From Bacteroidales bacterium (GTDB lineage: Bacteria; Bacteroidota; Bacteroidia; Bacteroidales; P3), in assembly GCA_017613375.1 (NCBI GenBank), contig JAGADZ010000070.1, forward strand, positions 1 through 36,775: a DNA stretch of 36,775 nucleotides. The letters run 5' to 3'. Shown one piece after another: positions 22,322-30,726 of this stretch; within the stretch, counting starts at the first letter, position 1; each line of letters opens with the position of its first letter. The notes beneath the pieces are model-generated. The model was not told the origin of the DNA, ran no database searches, and worked only from the letters and a program-made list of their open reading frames with translations. The position numbers and the translations under genes are program-made.

Positions 22322-23668
22322 TTAGTTGAACTTTCGTTTCACAAACCAACTCTCGCAACTGCCTATGGATATACCCACCATGACAGCATCGCGACGCATC
22401 AAATCAACTGTGCCGAACGAGGAGTACGACACTGACAGGTTAAGCACAGACTTACCCTTGCGCATAGGGAGCGATGCTCCCAAGCCGAAACCCCACTCGT
22501 CGAGTCTGCGGTCCACGCCGTCGTTGAATTGGAGGTACAATCTGCCGTTTTCGTAGTGGCCTCCGACCGAATAGGTGATGCGTCTAAGATACGACGACGC
22601 ACTTTTGTCACCCAACAGTTGGAAACCCAGAGCGAACTTGTAGGTGTTGTCATAACGAAGCGAGCTATTGCCGAATATGTTGAAATCGCTGTTTTCAATA
22701 TACTCCATACCGTTCCACGAGGCGAAAGTGGCGTCGAGAGCGAAGAGCCATTTGTCGTTACGCTGGAAAGATAGGCCTACACCCGTCGAGAAAGCCTGAC
22801 GCAAGGTACTTTCATAGTCGCTATCGCCGCCGCTGGCAGGGAAGACAGTGTCGCGGGGGCTGTCGCCATAGGTGAAAACCACAGCATGATCCTTGACAGT
22901 CATTGTGCGTGGCAGCTTCAGTGTCACGCCGGCACCAAGGCGATAATCCTTCCCTATCGGCTGCTCATACTGCAACCCGAAGTCGAAAGTGAAATTGCTG
23001 ATGGAAGTCTCCTTCCGGCGCTGCATATCCATGAAATAGGTAGAGTCCCTTCCAAGGAAGTCGTATGTGATTGCACGAGTAATGTAACCGTACAAGTAGT
23101 TGACATTGAAACCGGCACGCAGCTGTGCCTTGTCCATATTGTTGCCACCTAAAATATTGAAGCCATGTCCCCAGAAAAATTGGGTAACACCGCCGAAACC
23201 TTCATAGATGGTGTTCATCTCACCCCAAGGCTCGCCAGTGACGGCACGTACAGACCTGTAGCTGACATCCGTCATAGGCATGATGCCCATAGCCGTCTTC
23301 CACCATTTGGTCAGAGGGAAACCGAATGTAAGGTAACTGATATTTCCGTCAGCGTCATACAGAGAGGCATCGCCTTCACGCAGAGTGGTCATCTCAATGC
23401 CAAGCCCCATATCAAAAACGAAGGATTCCATACCAATGCTGGCATAAGAGGCAGGATTGAAAGGATTTATCGAATTGAAGGCCGAACGGGTATATACCAC
23501 GCCACCCATTGCCGATACCGAAGGCATATTGTACGGCAGATTAGTCATGCCGATACCATACTGCGAATAGGGTGAATTGAGGCCGTTCTGAGCCGATGCA
23601 GACATTCCGATGAGTATCAGCATCAAATACGACGTCAGTTTTATTAGACCCTTTTTATACATATTCAA
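22322..23668 (-). CDS. Outer-membrane beta-barrel protein
   Basis: The 448-residue protein has a signal peptide ending SASAQ, then GLNSPYSQYGIGMTNLPYN and FNSINPFNPASYASI, typical of a family of Bacteroidota barrels with distant FadL likeness. Many alternating aromatic/hydrophobic strands follow, for example NFTFDFGLQYEQPI, DYRLGAGVTLKLP and EWGFGLGASLPM. It lacks a TonB box or plug. The substrate is unknown. It lies between coaX and the TPR gene, a conserved order in the phylum, and may function with the TPR and LptC proteins in the envelope. Confidence 0.8.
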   Translation of the reverse strand: MNMYKKGLIKLTSYLMLILIGMSASAQNGLNSPYSQYGIGMTNLPYNMPSVSAMGGVVYTRSAFNSINPFNPASYASIGMESFVFDMGLGIEMTTLREGDASLYDADGNISYLTFGFPLTKWWKTAMGIMPMTDVSYRSVRAVTGEPWGEMNTIYEGFGGVTQFFWGHGFNILGGNNMDKAQLRAGFNVNYLYGYITRAITYDFLGRDSTYFMDMQRRKETSISNFTFDFGLQYEQPIGKDYRLGAGVTLKLPRTMTVKDHAVVFTYGDSPRDTVFPASGGDSDYESTLRQAFSTGVGLSFQRNDKWLFALDATFASWNGMEYIENSDFNIFGNSSLRYDNTYKFALGFQLLGDKSASSYLRRITYSVGGHYENGRLYLQFNDGVDRRLDEWGFGLGASLPMRKGKSVLNLSVSYSSFGTVDLMRRDAVMVGISIGSCESWFVKRKFN

Positions 23669-23752
23669 TCAACGGCGGCTCACTATAGCATGAGCCTATA
23701 ATATTAATAATTCCTATGGACTAAAAGGACGAAAAATCCGGAAAAATCCATA

Positions 23753-24505
23753 TTAAACATTCAATTCCAATAATTTATCAAGCCCAATAAGCATTAGGCT
23801 TGGAAGTGCAAAGTTCGGAAAAAATAATCGTTTTGCAAAAAAATCTGCATTCCCGCCTGTTAAAAAAAGTTTAATGTCTGGATATTGTCTACGGTATTCC
23901 TCTGCAAACCCTTGAATTTCAAACAATGCAGCATTACAGACTCCTGCCACCAATGACTCTCTTGTAGAACGGCCTACAATAGGGGTGAGTGTCTCTCCTG
24001 ACAGTTCCTCGGCGGTGAGTTCCACTTCGGGCAATGCCGCCGTATAGTGGTGCATAGCCTTGAAACGCATCTGCAGGCCGGGCAGAATGGCACCTCCACG
24101 ATAACAGTCGTTGTCGTCGAGCAGGTCAATAGTGATACAGCTGCCAGCATCCACAACCATAAGCGGCGACCCCGGACATTGTTCTCGGGCACCTACGACT
24201 GCAGCCACACGGTCCATGCCGAGAGTTTCGGGAGTAGCGTAGTCTATCTTTATAGGCATACGCGATGTATGGCTCAACAGGTGAAATTTCTTCATGACGT
24301 CGCATGGCAGCAATGCCCTGAAATCGGGCATCGGTCCGACGACCGACGCTATGGCCTTGTCAACACTGTGGCGTGTGCAGAGAGATCTGAGGTTCAGCTG
24401 CATGATGTCGGGACAGGTGCATTGTTCCACGATGTCGCCCTCTTTCATCACCGCGACCTTGGTACGGGTGTTGCCTATATCCAGAATCAGATGTGTCATC
24501 GTCAA
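23753..24505 (-). CDS. coaX: Type III pantothenate kinase
   Basis: CoaX phosphorylates pantothenate, the first step of coenzyme A synthesis. The 250-residue protein has the phosphate-binding strand LILDIGNTRTKVAV (residues 6-19), the LGMDRVAAVVGA segment, the central VVDAGSCITIDLL and GGAILPGLQMRFKAMHHYTAALP, and a C-terminal LFLTGGNADFF. Length agrees with the family. The gene lies 1 base after pth and 84 bases before the outer-membrane barrel. Confidence 0.95.
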   Translation of the reverse strand: MTMTHLILDIGNTRTKVAVMKEGDIVEQCTCPDIMQLNLRSLCTRHSVDKAIASVVGPMPDFRALLPCDVMKKFHLLSHTSRMPIKIDYATPETLGMDRVAAVVGAREQCPGSPLMVVDAGSCITIDLLDDNDCYRGGAILPGLQMRFKAMHHYTAALPEVELTAEELSGETLTPIVGRSTRESLVAGVCNAALFEIQGFAEEYRRQYPDIKLFLTGGNADFFAKRLFFPNFALPSLMLIGLDKLLELNV

Positions 24506-24506
24506 A

Positions 24507-25121
24507 TCAGTTGTACATATTCATAGCCCTGTCAGCCCCGAGAGTAACGAAACATTTCACCGCCTCTGCGGCACGTTCCAGCACAGGGTCGAGCTGAGCC
24601 CTTTCCTCTTCGCTGAACTGTCCGAGGACATGGTCTATCTGGTGACCGCGGCTGAAATTGTCACCCACGCCGATACGCAGACGACAGTAGTTGTTGGTAC
24701 CCAGGAGTTCTTCGATATTGGCCAAGCCGTTGTGTCCACCTCCTGAGCCCTGTTTCTTCATCCGCATCTTACCTACAGGAAGTGCTATGTCGTCGACAAT
24801 GACGAGCAGGTTCTCCATGGCGATTTTCTCTTTCTGAAGCCAGTATTTCACCGCCTTGCCGGAGAGGTTCATATATGTGGTGGGGCGTATCAGAATCAGG
24901 GTGCGGCCTTTCCATTTCATTTCGGCACGATAGGCATGACGGTCAAGCACATAAGGCACCTTGGCACCACCGGCCAACTTATCGAGGACCATAAAGCCAC
25001 TGTTGTGACGTGTACCTTCGTATTCAGCTCCAATGTTGCCAAGGCCGACAATGAGGTATTTCATCGTTGTATCCTCCGTTTCTTTGTTTTTGCAGAACAG
25101 TCTTTTCAGCAGATTCATCAT
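24507..25121 (-). CDS. pth: Peptidyl-tRNA hydrolase
   Basis: Pth recycles peptidyl-tRNAs that drop off ribosomes. The 204-residue frame contains YLIVGLGNIGAEYEGTRHNS with the catalytic histidine, TYMNLSGKAVKYWL, LVIVDDIALPVGKMRMKKQG and GSGGGHNGLANIE. There are two possible starts. ATG at 25064 (MKYLIVGLG) corresponds to most bacterial enzymes. ATG at 25121 adds a basic stretch, MMNLLKRLFCKNKETEDTT, which resembles the short N-terminal extension of flavobacterial homologues, so I kept it. It is followed within 1 base by coaX, indicating one transcript. Confidence 0.95.
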   Translation of the reverse strand: MMNLLKRLFCKNKETEDTTMKYLIVGLGNIGAEYEGTRHNSGFMVLDKLAGGAKVPYVLDRHAYRAEMKWKGRTLILIRPTTYMNLSGKAVKYWLQKEKIAMENLLVIVDDIALPVGKMRMKKQGSGGGHNGLANIEELLGTNNYCRLRIGVGDNFSRGHQIDHVLGQFSEEERAQLDPVLERAAEAVKCFVTLGADRAMNMYN

Positions 25122-25247
25122 TGTTTCAGTTCGGTCAATAAAATTAACGTGACATTCCTTTTTTTCGTGTGCCGTGGTTAAAATTAAATAGCTACGTACA
25201 GGTACATTTTTTATTTTATATTGTCGCCCACGATATATAACGACGTT

Positions 25248-25282
25248 AAAAAAAAGAAGCAGCTATTATATAACTACTTCTT
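25248..25282 (-). terminator. Intrinsic terminator downstream of the BspA-like gene
   Basis: On the minus strand the stem AAGAAGTAG / CTGCTTCTT has an 11-nt loop and one U-G pair and is followed by six more T. Only the minus-strand RNA gives a G-U pair; the plus strand would have an A-C mismatch. It ends a 263-nt tail after the BspA-like stop codon. Confidence 0.8.
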
Positions 25283-25400
25283 CTGTTTTTTTGACGCTTT
25301 TATTCTTGCACCATAATAGTTTTTTCAATTTGAAAGTTCACTGAACTTTCTTCATCTCTCTCGCTCTTAAGAATAGGTGATTGAAAAGATACACTCTTTT

Positions 25401-25499
25401 GTACAAAATAGTATGCCGTCGCTCAACAAATTGACTAGCATCATCTAATTCAATTAAAAGGTGCTCGCAGGCATACCACGCGGGACTCACCACTTGCAC
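25401..25499 (-). ncRNA. Candidate structured RNA, possibly 6S-like
   Basis: The gene-free stretch 25122-25544 contains three nested stems on the minus strand: GUGCAA / UUGUAC (25494-25499 with 25401-25406), GUAUGCC / GGCAUAC (25470-25476 with 25411-25417) and AAUUGA / UCAAUU (25450-25455 with 25429-25434). The outer stem includes a G-U pair that would be A-C on the other strand, which favours minus-strand RNA. The asymmetric internal loop holds GUGGUGAGUCCCGCGUG. The wording GCAAGUGGUGAGUCCC and GCGACGGCAU recalls conserved parts of 6S RNA, but the stem order and size (about 100 nt) differ. It could be an independent RNA or the 3' UTR of the upstream gene. Bases 25122-25247 show nothing recognisable. 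Confidence 0.35.
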
Positions 25500-25544
25500 G
25501 AAAGAAATACTCTTTTTTGGTTGAAGATATGCTCTTCTCTCGGC

Positions 25545-27434
25545 CTATCTTATTACCACGACCTTTCGGGCGGAATGGTTGCCAATTTTTACCATATATA
25601 CGCCTGATGCCGGAACGTCAAAACGCAATAGCGAATACTCGTCCTGCTTGGTAGCTAGCACACGGCCATTGACATCAAAGAGCCACACTGGGTTGCCTTG
25701 TGCACCGTCCACTACAATCCGTCCGTTGCTCGAATATATCTTGGCGCTTATAGCATCCACCTCGTCCACTCCGACAACAATGGTGTCGTGGACATAGATG
25801 GTGTCGTGTATGTATTGTGGTAAATAAACAGTATCTAGCAAAGTCATCCAAAGGGTATCAGTGCTGTATACAATCGTTGTGTCATATACAGTGTTGATGA
25901 TGGTATCAAATACAGTGTTTGTTATTGTGTCGACAAGGGTGATGTATGTAGTGTCGTGAACAGGTAGATACACAGTATCATATACATATATGGTGTCTTG
26001 ATACGGCTCCCAGTCTGCGATGAAGTAGGCAGTCAAAACGGTGTCATTCAACACAGCAAAAATATATGGATTGTAAGTCGCCCCATTGCTCCAATGGGAA
26101 AACTGGTAGCCACTGTAAGGAGCGGCGGTAAGTGTTGCTACTGTTCCGTATGTGTAGCGACCACCTCCAGACACACTGCCATGGGCAATACTGTCTGCCA
26201 TTACAATGACGGTATGAGTGTCTATAGCGAAATATGCGGTCAGCAACCTATCCCCAGTAATCACGACAGAACGGCTACTCTCGGTGCTTCCGTCGCTCCA
26301 GTGTTCAAAGAAATAATGTGGGGCGGTGGCAGTGGCTGTCACAGTCACCGTGTCTAAATAGTCATAGACTCCATTGCCATTAACAGAACCCAACGAAGGG
26401 TCAAAACTCTGCACAATCAGCGAATACTGGTTCTTTGCAAATAATGCACTGATTGATGAATCACAATTGATAAACAAAGTATCCTGAACGTTGGTGCTTC
26501 CGTTGCTCCATTGCTGGAAGTGGTATCCATAATTAGGTATGGCCTTAACGACCACGCTTGAATCACAGCGGACACTATTTGAGTCAGCGTCTTTCAATAT
26601 TGTGGCACTACCCCATTGTGGCTGCAAAGAAGAGACAGACATTGTGAGTTCAACGGTCGGTACGGTATAGTGGTGTTGAGTACCAAACCAGTTGGAATAA
26701 GAGTGATAAGACCCACAGGGTATAATGATGTTGAGTGTATCTGGAGAGCCCCAAAACTCGCCGCTATAATAAGGTGCAACTTCAGTAACAAAAATCAAGG
26801 AGTCGAGACTCGGACAATTCGTAAAACAGGCAAACCCGATGCTTGTCAACGAGCTGCCAAATCTCACAGTTCGCAGACTATAATTTTGTGAGAACGCCGC
26901 TTGACCAATGCTAACAACTGAGTTTGGTATGTTGACATAAACAAGGCTTGTGTCGGCATCGAAGGCTTGATTTCCAATCGTAACGACCGACTCTCCAATA
27001 GTCAAGTCTGACAGGTTATGACACGCGGCAAAAGCAAGATTTCCAAGTGTTGTCACCGAGTTTGGTATTATCACGGATGCCAAATCAGCACAGGCTGAAA
27101 ATGCCTCTTGTTTTATTGTAGTAATCGTATTTGGAAGTATAACTGTATCTATACCATAGGCGTGATGAAACGCATTGTATCCGATAGAGGTGACGGGATA
27201 ACTAACGCTGTTGTATTCCACGCTGTCTGGAATAATCAATGTGCCACTCAATGATGAACCGTAATTGGGCATACTATATGAGCAATAGGTCGCCTCCGCC
27301 TCATTGTTCTCAATTTGGAAATAGACGGTATGGTTGCTTGGTGTGACAACGGGGAAAGTTTGACCTTGTGCAAATTGCCACGCAAGTAATGCTGTGAATA
27401 ACACGGACAGCTTAAAAAAGTGTTTTGATTTCAT
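25545..27434 (-). CDS. BspA-like leucine-rich-repeat surface protein with T9SS-type C-terminus
   Basis: From ATG at 27434 the protein has 629 residues: signal peptide (1-25, MKSKHFFKLSVLFTALLAW...). LRR_5/BspA-type repeats follow (about 80-240; repeating VILPNTITTIKQEAFSACAD, VIIPNSVTTLGNLAFAACHN, VNIPNSVVSIGQAAFSQNYS). Next come three InlB-like B-repeats (about 264-335, 337-404, 407-473; HFQQWSNGST, FFEHWSDGST, QFSHWSNGAT). A stretch of 75 residues with Asp-Thr every 6-8 residues (479-553) leads to a T9SS type A sorting-like domain (KIYSSNGRIVV, VWLFDVNGRVL, GVYMVKIGNHSARKVVVIR). BspA-like proteins bind host or microbial surfaces. The frame extends to 27566, but its first 44 residues cross the divergent promoter and do not look coding. 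The gene is more AT-rich than the core genes. Confidence 0.88.
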   Translation of the reverse strand: MKSKHFFKLSVLFTALLAWQFAQGQTFPVVTPSNHTVYFQIENNEAEATYCSYSMPNYGSSLSGTLIIPDSVEYNSVSYPVTSIGYNAFHHAYGIDTVILPNTITTIKQEAFSACADLASVIIPNSVTTLGNLAFAACHNLSDLTIGESVVTIGNQAFDADTSLVYVNIPNSVVSIGQAAFSQNYSLRTVRFGSSLTSIGFACFTNCPSLDSLIFVTEVAPYYSGEFWGSPDTLNIIIPCGSYHSYSNWFGTQHHYTVPTVELTMSVSSLQPQWGSATILKDADSNSVRCDSSVVVKAIPNYGYHFQQWSNGSTNVQDTLFINCDSSISALFAKNQYSLIVQSFDPSLGSVNGNGVYDYLDTVTVTATATAPHYFFEHWSDGSTESSRSVVITGDRLLTAYFAIDTHTVIVMADSIAHGSVSGGGRYTYGTVATLTAAPYSGYQFSHWSNGATYNPYIFAVLNDTVLTAYFIADWEPYQDTIYVYDTVYLPVHDTTYITLVDTITNTVFDTIINTVYDTTIVYSTDTLWMTLLDTVYLPQYIHDTIYVHDTIVVGVDEVDAISAKIYSSNGRIVVDGAQGNPVWLFDVNGRVLATKQDEYSLLRFDVPASGVYMVKIGNHSARKVVVIR

Positions 27435-27452
27435 GGCCACAAAATTACACTT

Positions 27453-27484
27453 TTTTCGCAACATAGAAATATTTTCTATATTTG
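27453..27484 (+). promoter_or_regulatory. Promoter of the coiled-coil protein gene
   Basis: TATATTTG followed by C (27477-27484) matches the -7 consensus. Twenty bases upstream the -33 position reads TTTC (27453-27456), one mismatch from TTTG. The predicted start leaves a leader of about 75 nt before the ATG at 27565. Confidence 0.55.
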
Positions 27485-27564
27485 CACAACTGCAACGAAG
27501 TGGTGAGTACACCGTCCTACTATTATAGTAAACTGGAAAACAAATAATTAAAAATAATATCATC

Positions 27565-28356
27565 ATGAAGAAAATAATAATGATTATCGCATGCCTTATG
27601 CTGGGCGGAGCAATATTCGCTCAGTCAAAAGGCGAATTGAAGGAACAGATTGACGCCCTTACAGCAGAATTGCAGACCCTGAGAAACGATCTGACCAATT
27701 CATTACAGAGAAATAGACAACTTGAAAGCAGAATCATAGAATTGGAGAATATGCTCACCTCCCAGGACAATACCATCGCCACGCAGAAAACAACGATAGC
27801 TAACTACAACGAGCAGTTGGCAGGCTATGCTGAACAGCTGAATTCCTATGCACAACAGGTGGCACGCCTGAACAACGAGATTACCAGCCTCACGAACCTC
27901 GTGATAAGCGACACTGCAAGACGAACACCTACAGCAACGACAACTGTAACCTCTCCGCGTGAGAGAGTTTTTATTTTCACCAATGCCAACGCCACCTTCA
28001 AAGTCCCTGCAGGCAAAATATGGAAGATATCTGGTTGCGGTCCAACTGCATTAAGCTTTAATTCTTATGAAAGTTTACATAAAGAAAGGAGTGATCAGAA
28101 TTGGAGAGGTTTAAGTCTTTTCTACTCCAAAATAGGAAACAAAGTTATAAACGTGCCTAATTACGCAAAAGACTTATATAATCACACATGCGGTGCTGGC
28201 ACACAAAGATATATAAACGAAAACACGGAATTTAAACTTGAAATATGGTTCATAAAAGACATCGAACGAAATGGAGATGATTATGAAGCAAAAGACCGTC
28301 TTGCCCCCAATGATTTCCAATACTATCTACGAATAGAAGAATTAGATATCGAGTAA
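27565..28356 (+). CDS. Exported coiled-coil protein of unknown function
   Basis: The 263-residue protein has a signal peptide (MKKIIMIIACLMLGGAIFAQ). A long coiled coil follows from about 22 to 115 with clear heptads (LKEQIDALTAELQTLRNDLT, LESRIIELENMLTSQDNTIA, YAEQLNSYAQQVARLNNEIT). A Thr-rich linker (TARRTPTATTTVTSP) leads to a C-terminal globular domain of about 130 residues (IFTNANATFKVPAGKIWKIS to the acidic end RIEELDIE) that I do not recognise. It is divergent from the BspA-like surface protein and shares its promoter region, so the two may be co-regulated. The 3' half is AT-rich. Confidence 0.75.
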   Translation: MKKIIMIIACLMLGGAIFAQSKGELKEQIDALTAELQTLRNDLTNSLQRNRQLESRIIELENMLTSQDNTIATQKTTIANYNEQLAGYAEQLNSYAQQVARLNNEITSLTNLVISDTARRTPTATTTVTSPRERVFIFTNANATFKVPAGKIWKISGCGPTALSFNSYESLHKERSDQNWRGLSLFYSKIGNKVINVPNYAKDLYNHTCGAGTQRYINENTEFKLEIWFIKDIERNGDDYEAKDRLAPNDFQYYLRIEELDIE

Positions 28357-28381
28357 ACATAATAGCAAAAAGTGCTATTAC

Positions 28382-28417
28382 AGACAAGGGCCGCCTCATT
28401 CGAGACGGCCCTTGTCT
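28382..28417. terminator. Bidirectional terminator between convergent genes
   Basis: A perfect 12-bp stem, AGACAAGGGCCG / CGGCCCTTGTCT, with a 12-nt loop lies between the convergent coiled-coil and DPP11-type genes. No long T-run is present, but its strength and position suit termination in both directions. Confidence 0.8.
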
Positions 28418-28429
28418 ATATGATTGTCA

Positions 28430-30580
28430 TCACTCTGACTGGACTTCGTTTGAGTTGGAACGTATCAACGTCATCTCGTCGATAAGGTGGCCTGCACCGG
28501 CAAACTTGTCTATAATGAAGAGACAATAGCGTATGTCGAGGCAGATATTGCGGCAGTAGTCGGGATCGAAGAGCAGGTCGCTCATGGTGCCTTCCCAGCA
28601 GCGGTCGAAGTTAAGGCCTATCAGGCGTCCGTCGGCGTTAAGCACAGGGCTTCCGCTGTTGCCTCCCGTAGTGTGGTTGGTGGCGATGAATCCCACAGGC
28701 ATATGTCCGTCAGGAGTGCCATAGCGGCCATAGTCCTTGGTATTGTATAACTCTTTCAGCCTCGGCTCAACGACATAGTCATAGATATCGGGATTCTCTT
28801 TCTCCATAATGCCCTGCAGGGTACTGTACGGCTTGTAGTAGACGCCGTCACGGGGACGGAAACCTTCGACATGGCCGTAGGCAACACGCAGTGTGAGGTT
28901 GGCATCGGGGAAGAAGTTGACGTCAGGCTGCATCTCCATCATGCCCTTGACATAGGTACGCATGAGACGCTGGATATCCTGCTGGGCTTTGCGGTATGCG
29001 GTGAGTTTCTGCGGATCGTAGGCGAGTGTGTAGGCCTGGTCGAACAGTTTCACTGCAGGGTCGTCTTTCAGTTTCTTGCCACTTTTGGCAGTATAGTTAT
29101 CAAGGAATTTCTTCAACTTGACCTGATTGTTGAGTATAGACTCATCGTAAATCTTGCCGAGGGTTTTCTCTATCTGCGCGACGGTCTTCTCGCTGCCCTC
29201 GAGATAAGGTGCATAGCCGGCTTTCCACATATAGACGAAAGTCTCAATAAATATGGCGCGATCCACGATAGTGTGCTGGGCAAAATCGGTGAAGTACTTC
29301 TCGTTGTCGTTCTTCATCTTGTTGACAGCCTCCAGAACCTTGAGTTCGTCGTCGGTATTGGCAAGACGCCATGCCGCAAGCGTACGGCTCATGAAGTCGC
29401 TTGCCATGACAGCCTCATTGAAGTAGGTGAGCTCCACCTCTACGGGGCGCAGCTGCTTGTATGCTTCGGCGAGCTGCGGCAGCACGTTATAGTACTGCGG
29501 CCTGTTGGCGGCCCACTGCTGGAAGCGTCTCTCAAATTCGCGTTTCTTCTCCACTCCACGCAGACGGTTGATGCCCTGTGTCTCGCCCTGCCATTTCTTC
29601 CATCCGTTTGCGATACTGGCCACACGGCTTGCATATTTTAGACGCTGTGCCGGGCTTTGGTTCATAGCCTTGTTGTAGTGTTTCAGACGGATGGTGCGGA
29701 GGTCGATACGGATAGGATTCTCGATATTCGCGGCGAGTTCCACAGCGTCGCTGGTGACATAACGCTGTGTGGTGCCGGGATAGCCAAAGACGAAGGTGAA
29801 GTCACCCTCGTTGACGCCGTCGAGTGAAATCTCGAGATGTTTCAGAGGCTTGTATGGCTTGTTGTTGACATTGTAGGCGGCAGGCTTGTTGTCCTTGTCG
29901 GCATAGACACGGAACATGGAGAAATCGCCCGTATGACGGGGCCACATCCAGTTGTCGGTATCACCGCCGAACTTGCCTATGTTCGACGGAGGGGCACCCA
30001 CCAGACGGACATCGGTGAAGACCTCGTTGACATACATGAAGTACTGATTGCCATAATAGAAAGGCTTGATGATGGCTTTGTAATGGGTGCCTTCGACAGC
30101 CTTGGCAGTGATTTTCCTGATATTGGACTCGATGATGCTTGCACGCTCCGTTTCGGATGTCTCGGCACTGACGCCTTTAAGCACTTGGGAGGTGACATCC
30201 TCCATACGGACGAGACGTGTAGCGGTGAGGCCTGGACATGGTATTTCCTGGTCGCGGCTCATAGCCCAGAAACCGTGGGTCAGGTAGTCGTGCTCCACGG
30301 TACTGTGCATGGTGATATATGAGTATCCGCAGTGATGGTTGGTGAGGAATAGACCTTCGGCACTTACATATTCGCCTGTGCATCCCTGGTTGAACAGGAT
30401 TATGGCATCCTTGAGACAGGCGTTGTTGATGTCGTAGATATCCTTGGCCGAGATACGCATACCGGCTCTTTGCATGTCAGCCTCATTACGTCCGAGCAAC
30501 ATGGGAATCCACATACCTTCATCTGCCAACGCACTGATTGTCATCGCTGCCATGGCAAGCAGCATCATAATTTTTTTCAT
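28430..30580 (-). CDS. S46 dipeptidyl-peptidase, DPP11 type (Asp/Glu-specific)
   Basis: The 716-residue precursor has a signal peptide (MKKIMMLLAMAAMTISALA) and the chymotrypsin-like S46 residues His83 (LTNHHCGYSY), Asp219 (WPRHTGDFSMFRVYAD) and Ser642 (TGGNSGSP). The helical capping domain lies between about 300 and 560. S46 enzymes remove dipeptides from N-termini. In Porphyromonas, DPP7 has Gly and DPP11 has Arg at the S1 position 18 residues after the catalytic Ser; here it is Arg660 (NFDRCWEGTMSD), so preference for Asp/Glu at P1 is expected. The ending IIDKFAGAGHLIDEM is also of the DPP11 kind. It acts in the periplasm and probably feeds peptides to a carbohydrate-independent energy metabolism. 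A good promoter precedes it. Confidence 0.93.
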   Translation of the reverse strand: MKKIMMLLAMAAMTISALADEGMWIPMLLGRNEADMQRAGMRISAKDIYDINNACLKDAIILFNQGCTGEYVSAEGLFLTNHHCGYSYITMHSTVEHDYLTHGFWAMSRDQEIPCPGLTATRLVRMEDVTSQVLKGVSAETSETERASIIESNIRKITAKAVEGTHYKAIIKPFYYGNQYFMYVNEVFTDVRLVGAPPSNIGKFGGDTDNWMWPRHTGDFSMFRVYADKDNKPAAYNVNNKPYKPLKHLEISLDGVNEGDFTFVFGYPGTTQRYVTSDAVELAANIENPIRIDLRTIRLKHYNKAMNQSPAQRLKYASRVASIANGWKKWQGETQGINRLRGVEKKREFERRFQQWAANRPQYYNVLPQLAEAYKQLRPVEVELTYFNEAVMASDFMSRTLAAWRLANTDDELKVLEAVNKMKNDNEKYFTDFAQHTIVDRAIFIETFVYMWKAGYAPYLEGSEKTVAQIEKTLGKIYDESILNNQVKLKKFLDNYTAKSGKKLKDDPAVKLFDQAYTLAYDPQKLTAYRKAQQDIQRLMRTYVKGMMEMQPDVNFFPDANLTLRVAYGHVEGFRPRDGVYYKPYSTLQGIMEKENPDIYDYVVEPRLKELYNTKDYGRYGTPDGHMPVGFIATNHTTGGNSGSPVLNADGRLIGLNFDRCWEGTMSDLLFDPDYCRNICLDIRYCLFIIDKFAGAGHLIDEMTLIRSNSNEVQSE

Positions 30581-30604
30581 AACTGATAAGCCTTAAATTT
30601 TTTG

Positions 30605-30635
30605 CAAAGATACATCTTTTGGACGGAATGACAAA
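30605..30635 (-). promoter_or_regulatory. Bacteroidota-type promoter of the DPP11-type gene
   Basis: On the minus strand TTTG (30632-30635) is separated by 19 bp from TATCTTTG (30605-30612), followed by C. It lies 25 bases upstream of the start codon at 30580. Confidence 0.75.
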
Positions 30636-30726
30636 ATTTAATCTGTCCCATAATAAAAAAGGAGCTTTTCAGTTATGAGACATATGCGGTAAGCTGTGGC
30701 AACGCATACGGCAAAAACAAGAATCG

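Noticed and set aside
27440-27447. TAATTTTG as the -7 box of the BspA-like gene
   Set aside because: It ends only 6 bases before the chosen start codon, so the transcript would be leaderless, and no -33 box is found at the right distance.
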